62,095 nt of DNA, taken from IMG/VR virus record IMGVR_UViG_3300005747_000076, positions 1-62,095 of that record; one strand, 5' to 3'. A program made the translations under genes and the position numbers. Positions 1 to 7,383 of the stretch are shown here, one piece after another; positions within the stretch are counted from its first letter, which is position 1; each line of letters starts with the position of its first letter. A model generated the notes under the pieces. It ran no database searches. It worked only from the letters and a program-made list of their open reading frames with translations, and was not told the DNA's origin. The DNA comes from a virus.

Positions 1-578
1 CGTGTTTTTTGTCTTACACCAGGACTTCCTGTTGTTAAATCATCTTCCAAGTCGTCAATAACTACGACGTCAACGTGTGCACCAGTTATTTTACCTCCAC
101 TACCAATTGCTTCCAATGTTGGGTCAACCGAAGCACCGTCTCTTTTAACGTATAATTGTGTTGAAGTCCATTTAGTATCTGGCCCCTGAAAAGGAGGTAT
201 ATCATCACCGTTTGCCCAATCTTCTTTTATTTTCGGGCTTTCTAGGAATTGTTTTATTAATCTAACACGTTTCTCTGCTTGGCCTGCAGATGCGCTTATA
301 AAGAGTATTGATATATTTCTATTTAAACATATCTGCCTCACACAGTATGAAATAGCTAACAAACTTTTGCCATGCCCTCTCGGAGCCAGAACTAAGAGTT
401 TTTTCTTATCATTTGTTTCTTTAGCTTGATGGTGTAATTCTTCTACTGTGTTTAACCAATTATTTCTATGTTCAGCAGCTTGCATTGATAAATAATAACT
501 ATCAAAGAAAACGGGAGACGCAATACTTAATGCTCTTCTTCCTTCTCTTGTCGCAACTAATTCATGTATATTATTCAT
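1..578 (-). CDS. terL: Large terminase, N-terminal ATPase part (cut by window edge)
   Basis: This open frame starts at ATG 578 and runs off the left edge. It encodes the ATPase motor half of the packaging terminase. Visible motifs are a Walker A loop, APRGHGKS (about residues 65-72), and a Walker B strand, VVVIDDLEDD (about residues 165-175), just before the edge. The nuclease half is at the opposite end of the window on the same strand, which implies a circular map opened inside the gene. The ribosome binding site is weak, and the start overlaps the upstream gene by 8 bases, suggesting coupled translation. Terminases of this type translocate DNA into the prohead through the portal. Confidence 0.9.
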   Translation of the reverse strand, partial: MNNIHELVATREGRRALSIASPVFFDSYYLSMQAAEHRNNWLNTVEELHHQAKETNDKKKLLVLAPRGHGKSLLAISYCVRQICLNRNISILFISASAGQAEKRVRLIKQFLESPKIKEDWANGDDIPPFQGPDTKWTSTQLYVKRDGASVDPTLEAIGSGGKITGAHVDVVVIDDLEDDLTTGSPGVRQKT

Positions 579-1338
579 GTTTAATCTTTTCTATAAAGTC
601 TAATTCCTGTTCAGTTAAATCAAATTTCATGCATACACGTAATTCACTAGTTTTCTCTTTAAATGAAATAACAGGTGTTTTACTGAAAGGGATTGTATTG
701 CTTCGTTTAATTACTATTAATGTCGCTTTTACAACGTCCATATTTAAATAATTTACAAAGTTATTACATTCTTCTAATGTTTCAAACCAAAATCTGTTTT
801 TATCTGTCTTAGATATTTTAGAAGCAACGATATTTATTTTACCAAAAGAATAAAATTCATCATCACTTTCAGTTTTTTTATTAAGCTCAACAACATAACC
901 TTCTTCTTTATACTCATCACCCATTAACAATGATGCTAAAGATTTATTTTCTCTAATATAGTTAAATCTACTATACAACATGCCGTATCCTAGATCTCCC
1001 TCGTATAAATCTGGCTTTGTTTTTGGAAAAGTTAATTTCATTGAGCCAAAATTAATGTTATGGCCAGTTAAGTCATTTGAATAGTTATATATTTCATCAT
1101 TATCACTTAATAAAGTCCAACCTGTTAAATCTTGGGGTCTTCTGTTTAATACTTTAATATGATTTAGTTTCTTTTTAAAAGAATTAATAGTTTCTTTATT
1201 CTCGTCTTTTTTAGTTTGGTCAATAAATGATGTAATAGGATGAGCAGTTAAAACGCATTCTGCATTTTCTTGTGCTTGTGTTATATAGTCAATCCAATTT
1301 TTTTCATGACTTAGATTACTGATAATTGTGTTAAACAT
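571..1338 (-). CDS. Protein resembling the C-terminal half of an adenine DNA methyltransferase
   Basis: This gene encodes 255 residues from the ATG at 1338, chosen because AAAGG lies 8-9 bases upstream; an in-frame ATG at 1365 is possible but has no good site. No SAM-binding motif or NPPY is visible. The end, FWFETLEECNNFVNYL followed by FDLTEQELDFIEKI, resembles the target-recognition half of Eco57I-like N6-adenine methyltransferases. A matching SAM-motif fragment is encoded separately at 9562-9942. The function is therefore tentative: half of a split methyltransferase, or a decayed one. It is directly upstream of terL and overlaps it by 8 bases. Confidence 0.5.
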   Translation of the reverse strand: MFNTIISNLSHEKNWIDYITQAQENAECVLTAHPITSFIDQTKKDENKETINSFKKKLNHIKVLNRRPQDLTGWTLLSDNDEIYNYSNDLTGHNINFGSMKLTFPKTKPDLYEGDLGYGMLYSRFNYIRENKSLASLLMGDEYKEEGYVVELNKKTESDDEFYSFGKINIVASKISKTDKNRFWFETLEECNNFVNYLNMDVVKATLIVIKRSNTIPFSKTPVISFKEKTSELRVCMKFDLTEQELDFIEKIKHE

Positions 1339-1361
1339 AAATTTACCTTTTTTTGATTTGT

Positions 1362-1400
1362 TCATATACTTATTATATATATATTACGTGAATGTTTAAA
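1362..1400. promoter_or_regulatory. Candidate divergent promoter region
   Basis: The gap between the divergent genes starting at 1338 and 1414 contains a TATATATATA tract readable as a -10-like box on both strands, followed on the plus strand by AAACTGGATAAA. That sequence resembles the CTGGA boxes seen at late-unit borders elsewhere in the window. No convincing -35 box is seen. Confidence 0.35.
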
Positions 1401-1413
1401 CTGGATAAATAAA

Positions 1414-1686
1414 ATGAGTATACTTTATGATATTGGCGACACTGTGTGGTATTATGATTTTTATGGTGGCTGTGCAGGAATTGGTATAGTTATAGATCAT
1501 GAATTTGATCATAAAAAAACTTCTAAAACATCCCTTTCAGTTACTTACAAGATTTGGGACGCTCATACAGAAGTTTTATTAGGAGGATATGAAAATCCTA
1601 GTTTTATAAACATGAGAGCTTGTGATCTAGCTCCTTTATCTTGTTATAACAACAAAGAAGAATTTATAAAAAGCAGAGTAAATTAA
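1414..1686 (+). CDS. Hypothetical small beta-rich protein
   Basis: A 90-residue protein of unknown function. It opens with IGDTVWYY and has GIGIVIDHEFDH, a pattern like small SH3-type barrels that begin with GDxV and a conserved GxGIV strand. Similar openings occur in the 71-residue product at 9354-9569 and the 79-residue product at 14481-14720. It is first in a rightward run of four tightly packed genes that ends at 2647. The SH3-like idea is inference only. Confidence 0.7.
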   Translation: MSILYDIGDTVWYYDFYGGCAGIGIVIDHEFDHKKTSKTSLSVTYKIWDAHTEVLLGGYENPSFINMRACDLAPLSCYNNKEEFIKSRVN

Positions 1687-1732
1687 AAGTTTTTTTGTGT
1701 CTCCTATAATTATATTTAAAGGGGGACTTAAC

Positions 1733-1954
1733 ATGAAATATAAAATAGGAGAAATTATACCGATTTTAATAGATGATAAAATTCAATATTCTATAATTGT
1801 TTCTTATTACAATGAAAACTGGATTATACAGAAAGATCTAGCAATTAGAATTTATGAAGTTCTATGTAATAGTCAATTAATATTGGTTGACGAAAGCTGT
1901 ATATACAATGGAATAGCAAAAGAAAAGAGTTTAAATGAAATACAAAGAAATTGA
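1733..1954 (+). CDS. Hypothetical protein
   Basis: A 73-residue protein of unknown function. The start at 1733 is favoured over the upstream in-frame ATG at 1697 because AAAGGGGGAC lies 5-10 bases before it. The sequence begins MKYKIGEIIPILIDD and is rich in Ile and Tyr, predicted mostly beta. Its 3' end overlaps the next gene by 20 bases, so the two are probably translated together. Confidence 0.65.
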   Translation: MKYKIGEIIPILIDDKIQYSIIVSYYNENWIIQKDLAIRIYEVLCNSQLILVDESCIYNGIAKEKSLNEIQRN

Positions 1955-2327
1955 CGGATTTAAAATACCTTTAGGTGTGTGGGAAGAAATTAAAGATACA
2001 TATGTTAATATACCTACTGAATGGGAAATAAAATTAGCAGAAGAGGCATTAAATATTGCAAGAAACTCTGTTAAGCTTATAGATGAAACTATTAATGAAA
2101 AAGATTATACACCTTCAGCAAGCAGTGATGATATGTGGAATGTAGCACATCAATATGCTAATGATAAATTAATACAACAAGCTATATATAACGATGAAAT
2201 TCTAACTGAAAAATTAATTGAAATATTAACAGGAATTAACAGCAGAAAAAAAGAAAACGAAGTATTAATAATAATCTTTAAAACTTTTGATTTAATTACA
2301 GAATGTGAAAGGATGATGTATCATTGA
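1935..2327 (+). CDS. Hypothetical mostly helical protein
   Basis: A 130-residue protein not recognised. It starts with MKYKEIDGFKIPLGVWEEI and is predicted mainly alpha-helical, with acidic and Asn-rich stretches. It lies inside the four-gene rightward run, overlapping its neighbour on each side (20 bases upstream, 4 bases downstream). That layout supports a real translated gene, but there are no visible catalytic motifs. Confidence 0.7.
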   Translation: MKYKEIDGFKIPLGVWEEIKDTYVNIPTEWEIKLAEEALNIARNSVKLIDETINEKDYTPSASSDDMWNVAHQYANDKLIQQAIYNDEILTEKLIEILTGINSRKKENEVLIIIFKTFDLITECERMMYH

Positions 2328-2647
2328 AAAACAAATATGCAAGTAAACTAACTGAACAAATGTTGTTTGAAATTAAACAGCAAGAAGAAAATATAACTAG
2401 ATTAGCCCAAGATCAAGCTAGGACTGAAAGACAATTGGAAGAAATGTGGAATTTTTGGGTTCAAGTCCAAACTAAACTAGGTATGGATGAACATTTAGCA
2501 CCAACACCTCAAAAACAAGAAATTAGGTGTGATGATTGTCATACATTAACAGATAATTATCATATTATCTTAAGCAAATATCATTATCTAAGGTCAATTA
2601 AATGTCCTGATTGTATAACTGATGAGGAGTTAAAGGATGTTAAATAG
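2324..2647 (+). CDS. Coiled-coil protein with C-terminal zinc ribbon
   Basis: A 107-residue protein. The start is a TTG at 2324 overlapping the TGA of the previous gene, with AAAGGATG about 10 bases upstream. Residues about 5-55 are a Gln/Glu-rich helix (coiled coil). The C-terminal third has two Cys pairs, RCDDC and KCPDC, spaced as in a zinc ribbon. The function is unknown; such small phage proteins often bind nucleic acid or host factors, which is inference here. It converges with the gene ending at 2650, only 2 bases apart. Confidence 0.7.
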   Translation: MKNKYASKLTEQMLFEIKQQEENITRLAQDQARTERQLEEMWNFWVQVQTKLGMDEHLAPTPQKQEIRCDDCHTLTDNYHIILSKYHYLRSIKCPDCITDEELKDVK

Positions 2648-2649
2648 GA

Positions 2650-2859
2650 TTATGTGTATATAGGTCTTCCTGCACTAAACATCCATATAGGCATATTTTC
2701 TATTCCCTGTTCAGTAAAACATTTATAAACATTAACTTCGGTTCCACGTCCGGCAAATTCTCTAGTATTAGTTTCAATAATTAATACTATTTTTTTGTAT
2801 CTTCCACTTGCTCCCCACATTTCCAATTCCCATAAATCGCCGCTTTTAGGTTTATTCAT
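2650..2859 (-). CDS. Hypothetical small protein
   Basis: A 69-residue protein not recognised. It begins MNKPKSGDLWELEMWG and contains GRGTEVNVYKCF, again suggestive of a small beta-barrel. The start codon abuts the stop of the upstream minus-strand gene (2860-3306), so the two form a compact pair. No catalytic residues are apparent. Confidence 0.6.
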   Translation of the reverse strand: MNKPKSGDLWELEMWGASGRYKKIVLIIETNTREFAGRGTEVNVYKCFTEQGIENMPIWMFSAGRPIYT

Positions 2860-3306
2860 TTAAATATCCAGTATGTTAAAGCCAAATTCCATATCAACCT
2901 TCTCAATTTCAGGCTTTCCTTTAATCCCCTTAATAATCGTGCTAGACTTATCCTTAGTTCCAACCAAATTAATTAAAAACTCATAACCTTCAGCTAATGT
3001 CATAGTAATAGGATTTTCATTGTTTCCACCAGCAATATTGAGACTAACTGTATTTGCACGTTTTCTACATCCAGGTGTTATAACAATAACATTATTATCA
3101 GCTGCATCCATGTATTTTTCATTAACCAGATTTTTACAGAATTGATTGAAAAGATTTTCATTATTATCTTTATTAAAAATAAAACGGGGTGTTTCTGCAA
3201 TTAAGCTAGATACCTCATTAAATATATTATCATTATCTGCTTTCATAACTTTTAATTGTTCTTGTAAAGCTTTGATCTCGTTTTCAATCTCGTTAATTGA
3301 TTTCAT
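2860..3306 (-). CDS. Hypothetical protein with N-terminal coiled coil
   Basis: A 148-residue protein not recognised. Residues 1-30 form a heptad-like helix (INEIENEIKALQEQLKVM); the rest looks globular and contains a VIVITPGCRKRAN segment. It is followed directly by the 69-residue gene. A good SD (AAGGAAACAAAAAAC) precedes the ATG. An AT tract, TTATATTTAATATATAC, about 30 bases upstream could be its promoter. Confidence 0.65.
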   Translation of the reverse strand: MKSINEIENEIKALQEQLKVMKADNDNIFNEVSSLIAETPRFIFNKDNNENLFNQFCKNLVNEKYMDAADNNVIVITPGCRKRANTVSLNIAGGNNENPITMTLAEGYEFLINLVGTKDKSSTIIKGIKGKPEIEKVDMEFGFNILDI

Positions 3307-3408
3307 GTTTTTTGTTTCCTTGTTTTGATGTATATATTAAATATAACACAAAAACCGAATAAATACACTATTTTTTAAAAAAAATTAAAATTTGTAATGT
3401 AGCGCCAA

Positions 3409-3430
3409 TATATATAATATACTAATATAA
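3409..3430 (+). promoter_or_regulatory. Candidate promoter (TATATATAATAT)
   Basis: TATATATAATATACTAATAT lies about 40-55 bases before the ATG at 3465 and contains a perfect TATAAT. No clear -35 box is visible. The gene has a strong AAGGAG site. Confidence 0.4.
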
Positions 3431-3464
3431 TAGCATTGCGTCAATAAAAAAAGGAGAAAAATAT

Positions 3465-3926
3465 ATGCATAGCTTTGAAACACTCCAGATAAAAAACTGG
3501 AGCAGAGTAACTATTAAAGTAGTTAAAGGCTCAAAGATTACTAAGAAATGGGCAAGAGAAATACGTAAAATGCACAAAGAAAACAATATTGCAGGATTAC
3601 CAAAACATTCTTTTAATGGTGATAAACTTGAAATATGGGGTGTATGGTATTATTTATGGGAAATGTGCAGAAATAAATCATTAAATGGTGAACATAATAT
3701 CCAAACTTTTTATGTTCCTCACAATAATTTAGAGCATATAGATAAAATACCAAAAACTTTCTATTCAGCAAACGTAGAGTGGCAAGTTGTAATAGAAGCT
3801 AATAAAATAAGAAAATTATCTCCAGATCATCATGAGCTTATTCCAATGCTAACTTGGAAAGATAATAAATGGGTGCCATATCACTCACTTAACTGCAGCG
3901 TTGCTAGAAAAGCTTTGATGTTTTAG
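3465..3926 (+). CDS. Hypothetical basic protein
   Basis: A 153-residue protein not recognised. It is Lys/Trp-rich, with an N-terminal basic helix-rich part (KKWAREIRKMHKENN) and a hydrophobic WGVWYYLWEM segment around residue 60. A strong AAAAAGGAG site and a TATAAT-containing promoter tract precede it. It is a stand-alone gene between two minus-strand units, a position often held by early host-takeover genes in phages (inference). Confidence 0.7.
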   Translation: MHSFETLQIKNWSRVTIKVVKGSKITKKWAREIRKMHKENNIAGLPKHSFNGDKLEIWGVWYYLWEMCRNKSLNGEHNIQTFYVPHNNLEHIDKIPKTFYSANVEWQVVIEANKIRKLSPDHHELIPMLTWKDNKWVPYHSLNCSVARKALMF

Positions 3927-3945
3927 ATTTAAAGATAAACAAACA

Positions 3946-3968
3946 TAAAAAAAGGCCAGTTAAGGCCT
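3946..3968 (-). terminator. Intrinsic terminator
   Basis: AGGCC-agttaa-GGCCT is followed, reading minus, by a T run (the A run at 3947-3953). It sits just after the stop of the minus gene ending at 3998, and may also end the plus gene that stops at 3926. Confidence 0.6.
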
Positions 3969-3997
3969 AAATTTACAATTAAAAATTAAATTATTTA

Positions 3998-4267
3998 TTA
4001 ATCTATCAGCTCGCCTTTTTCATTTAAATACGAAGCTTGGCAATCCCATAGTATTATATTTTCAACTGAAACTGTATGAGGTTTGCCATTTGTTAATAAT
4101 TCCCAAATCATTCCGCCTCTTTTACTATCATATGATTGGCTAACAAATATAGAAACATTAGGTTTAATATCTTTCTTACGTCTATCTTTGCTTTTAATCC
4201 AGTATAATAATTCACCGCCACGGCATTGGAAAATAATATCTTGCATTTTCTTCTTTTTAAATGTCAT
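3998..4267 (-). CDS. Hypothetical basic protein
   Basis: An 89-residue protein not recognised. The N-terminal half is strongly basic (MTFKKKKM, then KSKDRRKKDIK). It starts one base after the stop of the polymerase-like gene upstream, so it is co-transcribed and probably translationally coupled with it. A role with nucleic acid or as an accessory to the upstream gene is possible but not shown. Confidence 0.65.
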   Translation of the reverse strand: MTFKKKKMQDIIFQCRGGELLYWIKSKDRRKKDIKPNVSIFVSQSYDSKRGGMIWELLTNGKPHTVSVENIILWDCQASYLNEKGELID

Positions 4268-4268
4268 C

Positions 4269-5270
4269 TTAAATTTCTTTCACTGTAATTGGGTATTGGT
4301 TATTATTATATATTACTGAATTTGTGTTAACCTTGTTTTTTGTAATAATTCCATCATGGATATTAAGAACTGTATCATTGTTAGTTAATTGGCCAATAAT
4401 TTGTTGCTCGATGTATGTGAAGTATTTGTGAGGAGTATTAATTTCTACATCTTTTCCATTGTGTTGAACTGATGTGTATTTCTGTTTTACTCTTCTTTCA
4501 ATTTCAATGTGTAATTTATCAAACCATTGGACGCCAAAAAAGTTTTTCTTAGTTGTTGTTAAGTAGCAACGATACCTTTTAGCTTCTTCTTCATTACATT
4601 TAAAATCATTCATAATCCTGTCAATTAAAACGTCCTTATTATCAGGATGTAGCGCCCATGCCATTTCTAAATTACATTCATTCATGTTTAATTCATTAAA
4701 AGCAATAGTTGTGTGAGCAGATTTTAGATCAACGTCATAGCAACCTTGAAAGAGTTTATTGCGTAGTGATTTAGGAAGCAACTGAAAAGGATTATATTTA
4801 CGGAATGGGCTAGCATGTGTTGATGTGTAATAATCTTGGAAAGGTTTATCGGTCCATTCTTCCCATTTTTCAGTTAATAAATCTTTATTTTCTAGATCTG
4901 TTGTTGAATGTGAATAACCTTTAATAATTTCTTGGGGTATTACTAAATCACTAGCATCGTCCAATAACTGTTGAAATCCAGGAGTAAAGTTTTTAATAAC
5001 TCTACATTTGCCTTTCACCCATTCCCATTCATTACTAACAAATTCAATTGCATAACTAAAAACTTTTTGGTATGTTGTTCTATGAATTCCCATGTTCTGT
5101 AAATGAGTTGTGCTTACAAACATTTCACAATCATCATCCATGTTTTTATGCATATCTGCTACGTGTTTAATAGCATAGAATGTATCAACTGCTTGTGTCT
5201 TAGGTCTTCTAGTATAATTTCCTAATTCCTTCAGTCTAAATCTTAATTCGTTTTCGTTAGTAATTTTCAT
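4269..5270 (-). CDS. Polymerase-palm-like protein, candidate replication protein
   Basis: A 333-residue protein starting at ATG 5270 (GTGGGGAC upstream; the in-frame GTG at 5279 is less likely). Three blocks appear in the order expected of single-subunit family A-type polymerases. Block A is YDVDLKSAHTTIAF (about 178-191), block B RYRCYLTTTKKNFFG (about 232-246), and block C VLNIHDGIIT (about 301-310). It is far shorter than normal family A enzymes, with no exonuclease domain visible. No other replication polymerase, primase or helicase is seen in the window, so this is the best replication candidate. The fold assignment is inference from motif order. Confidence 0.5.
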   Translation of the reverse strand: MKITNENELRFRLKELGNYTRRPKTQAVDTFYAIKHVADMHKNMDDDCEMFVSTTHLQNMGIHRTTYQKVFSYAIEFVSNEWEWVKGKCRVIKNFTPGFQQLLDDASDLVIPQEIIKGYSHSTTDLENKDLLTEKWEEWTDKPFQDYYTSTHASPFRKYNPFQLLPKSLRNKLFQGCYDVDLKSAHTTIAFNELNMNECNLEMAWALHPDNKDVLIDRIMNDFKCNEEEAKRYRCYLTTTKKNFFGVQWFDKLHIEIERRVKQKYTSVQHNGKDVEINTPHKYFTYIEQQIIGQLTNNDTVLNIHDGIITKNKVNTNSVIYNNNQYPITVKEI

Positions 5271-5401
5271 AGTCCCCACTATTCTTAATCTATATTAATA
5301 TATATTAGGCAACAAGCCAAAAAACCAAATTTTTATAAAAAAATATTAATTAATTTTGGTTCCTGTATAGATTATATGAATTCGGGTCAAAATGTATACA
5401 T
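5271..5401. other. Short intergenic region
   Basis: A 131-base A+T-rich gap with no gene seen. The AT tract TAATATATATTAATATAG (minus sense, near 5292-5309) is a candidate promoter for the polymerase-like gene. Confidence 0.3.
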
Positions 5402-5806
5402 TTAAAATTCAAAAACATAAAAATTACATGGTCCTGAAATGATGTATGTTTGATCATAGTCGTCCCAGCTCCAATGACATGTTTTATAGCTTTCTTTGTA
5501 ATATGTGTAATAAACCTTTGCGTTAATACAGTGAGGACCTCTGCATGGATTATAAACATAATAATCAATTCTTTCTATCCAGCCTTTTTCATTTAAAAAG
5601 CACTGATGAATTCTTATATAGTGTGTATTAGGTCCTACTTCTTCTCCCCCTACTAAGCCAGGGTTTGGGCATATATCTGTAATTCTTTCTTCATGTATTT
5701 TATTAATAGATATCTGTTTATCTTCTGTTTTAATTTCATTACTGCAGCCTATTGGATATATGAGAAAAGCATAAAGATTTAACAGAAGTAAAACAGAATA
5801 TCTCAT
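5402..5806 (-). CDS. Lipoprotein
   Basis: A 134-residue protein. It has an N-terminal signal peptide (MRYSVLLLLNLYAFLIYPIGC) with a lipobox-like IGC at about residues 19-21, so it is likely lipidated. The mature part is rich in Cys, Tyr and Trp (several Cys pairs such as CRGPHC), suggesting a disulphide-bonded extracytoplasmic domain. Phage lipoproteins can block superinfection or act as outer spanins; neither is shown here. Its start is 3 bases from the stop of the upstream gene. Confidence 0.7.
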   Translation of the reverse strand: MRYSVLLLLNLYAFLIYPIGCSNEIKTEDKQISINKIHEERITDICPNPGLVGGEEVGPNTHYIRIHQCFLNEKGWIERIDYYVYNPCRGPHCINAKVYYTYYKESYKTCHWSWDDYDQTYIISGPCNFYVFEF

Positions 5807-5809
5807 TTC

Positions 5810-6274
5810 TTATTCTCTATATTGTTCTTCCCAATCCCATAAATTATTTAACTGATAATTATAAACGAATTCATGGTGTTTCTCCAAATGAGAAGCAATT
5901 AAAACATGCGTTCCTAATACAAATGCGTCAAATGTGTTTAGGTAAATATTTACTAATTTCATAGTATCATCGTCTACTGGGAAAAACTCTGTATTTTCAT
6001 ATACAATATTATCATTACTACATTTTAATTGAGGTAATTTTCCATCCCATTCAACGTCTAATTCATTACTAACTTGATCATAAATCCAGTCTAACTCACT
6101 AGATGCTAATCTGTCAATGCCTATCTTAGTAAAATAAGGATCTTTACTAACATCATTCATTAATTCAGTATTTCCAACCCAATTTCCCCAAACAGTTATA
6201 CCTAAATTATTTAAATATTCATTTATATTTTCTCGCATTGGATGATGTAATGTATCATAAAACTCTATTTCCAT
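5810..6274 (-). CDS. Hypothetical acidic protein
   Basis: A 154-residue protein not recognised. It is acidic and Trp/Asn-rich, with no signal peptide or membrane segment. It lies in a leftward run of small genes (6882 to 5402) and is followed by the lipoprotein. No motif supports a function. Confidence 0.65.
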   Translation of the reverse strand: MEIEFYDTLHHPMRENINEYLNNLGITVWGNWVGNTELMNDVSKDPYFTKIGIDRLASSELDWIYDQVSNELDVEWDGKLPQLKCSNDNIVYENTEFFPVDDDTMKLVNIYLNTFDAFVLGTHVLIASHLEKHHEFVYNYQLNNLWDWEEQYRE

Positions 6275-6287
6275 TGTTTAAACACCT

Positions 6288-6563
6288 TTATTTCTTATGT
6301 GTTTTACTTGCAGTTGACGAAGCTAATGATGTTGCAGATACAGCGCTTCCTAAAGGTCTACCCTTAGCATCAGTCGTGCCATATCCATCTCTAAACCAAC
6401 ACCCGCCTTTTAAATGAAATGAAGGAACTGAAATACATTTTGTTGTAATTGTTTCACAAAACGGACAAGGAATTTCTTTATCATATTCACTCATCGGTCG
6501 TTTATCCTCAAATACTTCCATTTCACATTCTTCATTATTACATTTATGATTGTAAATAGCCAT
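6288..6563 (-). CDS. FmdB-family zinc ribbon protein
   Basis: A 91-residue protein. It has the start typical of the FmdB/CxxC family: a YxxKCxxxxC opening (IYNHKCNNEEC), a second pair (PCPFC) and the trailing FHLKGGCWFRDGYG. The tail is Ser/Ala/Thr-rich and flexible. Family members are common in phages near terminase and structural genes, but their role is not established. The 19-codon reading frame ending at 6568 lies 4 bases upstream. Confidence 0.75.
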   Translation of the reverse strand: MAIYNHKCNNEECEMEVFEDKRPMSEYDKEIPCPFCETITTKCISVPSFHLKGGCWFRDGYGTTDAKGRPLGSAVSATSLASSTASKTHKK

Positions 6564-6567
6564 TATA

Positions 6568-6627
6568 TTAACCTACAAACAATCTAACCCATGTATCTAG
6601 AGTCATTTCTTTATTCTTGTTATTCAT
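6568..6627 (-). CDS. Very small reading frame (19 residues)
   Basis: MNNKNKEMTLDTWVRLFVG then stop. An excellent AAGGAGAG site lies 6 bases before the ATG, and the stop is 4 bases before the next ATG. This fits a leader peptide or a translational coupler for the FmdB-like gene. It is too short for homology judgement. Confidence 0.4.
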   Translation of the reverse strand: MNNKNKEMTLDTWVRLFVG

Positions 6628-6654
6628 ATTAAGCTCTCCTTTATAAATTATTTA

Positions 6655-6882
6655 TTAATCAACTAACTCAACGTCGTCTTCTTCTTTTAACATCATTTCC
6701 AAATCTTCACGCCCAAGGTAATAGTCGCCGCTGTCCAAAATGTATACGCCTTCAGGAAGTAATTTCTCTAATTCCATGATTTTAGTATAAACTTCTTCCC
6801 AACTTACTTTGCCGTTTTTAACTGCCATGTCAATATTAAATGAAACTTGAATGTTAAGTGTTTTATTAATTGAGTTGCTCAT
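6655..6882 (-). CDS. Hypothetical small acidic protein
   Basis: A 75-residue protein not recognised. It begins MSNSINKTLNIQVSFNID and has an acidic end (MLKEEDDVELVD). AAAGGAAATTAAATT precedes the ATG. The AT tract at about 6908-6930 is a candidate promoter. First gene of a leftward run. Confidence 0.65.
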   Translation of the reverse strand: MSNSINKTLNIQVSFNIDMAVKNGKVSWEEVYTKIMELEKLLPEGVYILDSGDYYLGREDLEMMLKEEDDVELVD

Positions 6883-6971
6883 AATTTAATTTCCTTTCGG
6901 TGTTTTGTTGTATATAGTAATTATATACTAAAACATAAAAATGTATAAATATTTTTAAAAAAAATTGAAAA

Positions 6972-7187
6972 TTACACACATGTATACTTATAACACTTTT
7001 TTCCGTCAATTATCTTTATAGACCTTTTAACAGTGATTAACTGAATATTATCTAATACTGTTGGGAATTGACTCCGAGGACGCCAACTATATTCATTACC
7101 CCATACTTCAAATACAAATGGACTTATTTTAATTTTTATCTTTGACCCAATTAAATCACTATCAATTACAATATGGATCCAAGACAT
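6972..7187 (-). CDS. Hypothetical small beta-rich protein
   Basis: A 71-residue protein not recognised. The sequence alternates hydrophobic and charged residues (IKIKISPFVFEVWG), consistent with a small beta-sheet protein. It lies directly after the 63-residue gene (4-base gap) and ends before an AT-rich gap holding the next promoter candidate. Confidence 0.6.
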   Translation of the reverse strand: MSWIHIVIDSDLIGSKIKIKISPFVFEVWGNEYSWRPRSQFPTVLDNIQLITVKRSIKIIDGKKCYKYTCV

Positions 7188-7191
7188 AATA

Positions 7192-7383
7192 TTACTCAGT
7201 TAAGTATTTATCTTTGTATTTTACTTTCCAACCACATGCTTCTGCAATCATTAACGTCGCTTCCAAATCTTCAGGTAAACCTATATAGTGTATAACTGAT
7301 TGGTCGTTTTCTGTAATTACTTCAACTGTTGTTGGTGTCTTTATCTTTATTTGTATCTTCGCCATTGCTATTTTCTTCTTCAT
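7192..7383 (-). CDS. Hypothetical small protein overlapping the terS 3' end
   Basis: A 63-residue protein. The first 62 bases overlap the end of the small terminase gene in another frame. The ATG at 7365 (MAKIQIKIK) is an alternative start. It contains a VEVITENDQSVIHYIG strand pair and a helix ending in CGWKVKYKDKYL. The function is unknown. It is probably translated by coupling to terS, since no separate strong site is present. Confidence 0.55.
   Translation of the reverse strand: MKKKIAMAKIQIKIKTPTTVEVITENDQSVIHYIGLPEDLEATLMIAEACGWKVKYKDKYLTE

Noticed and set aside
5350-5568. Minus-strand 72-codon frame
   Set aside because: It overlaps the lipoprotein gene in another frame, without a ribosome site; the lipoprotein has a clear signal peptide.
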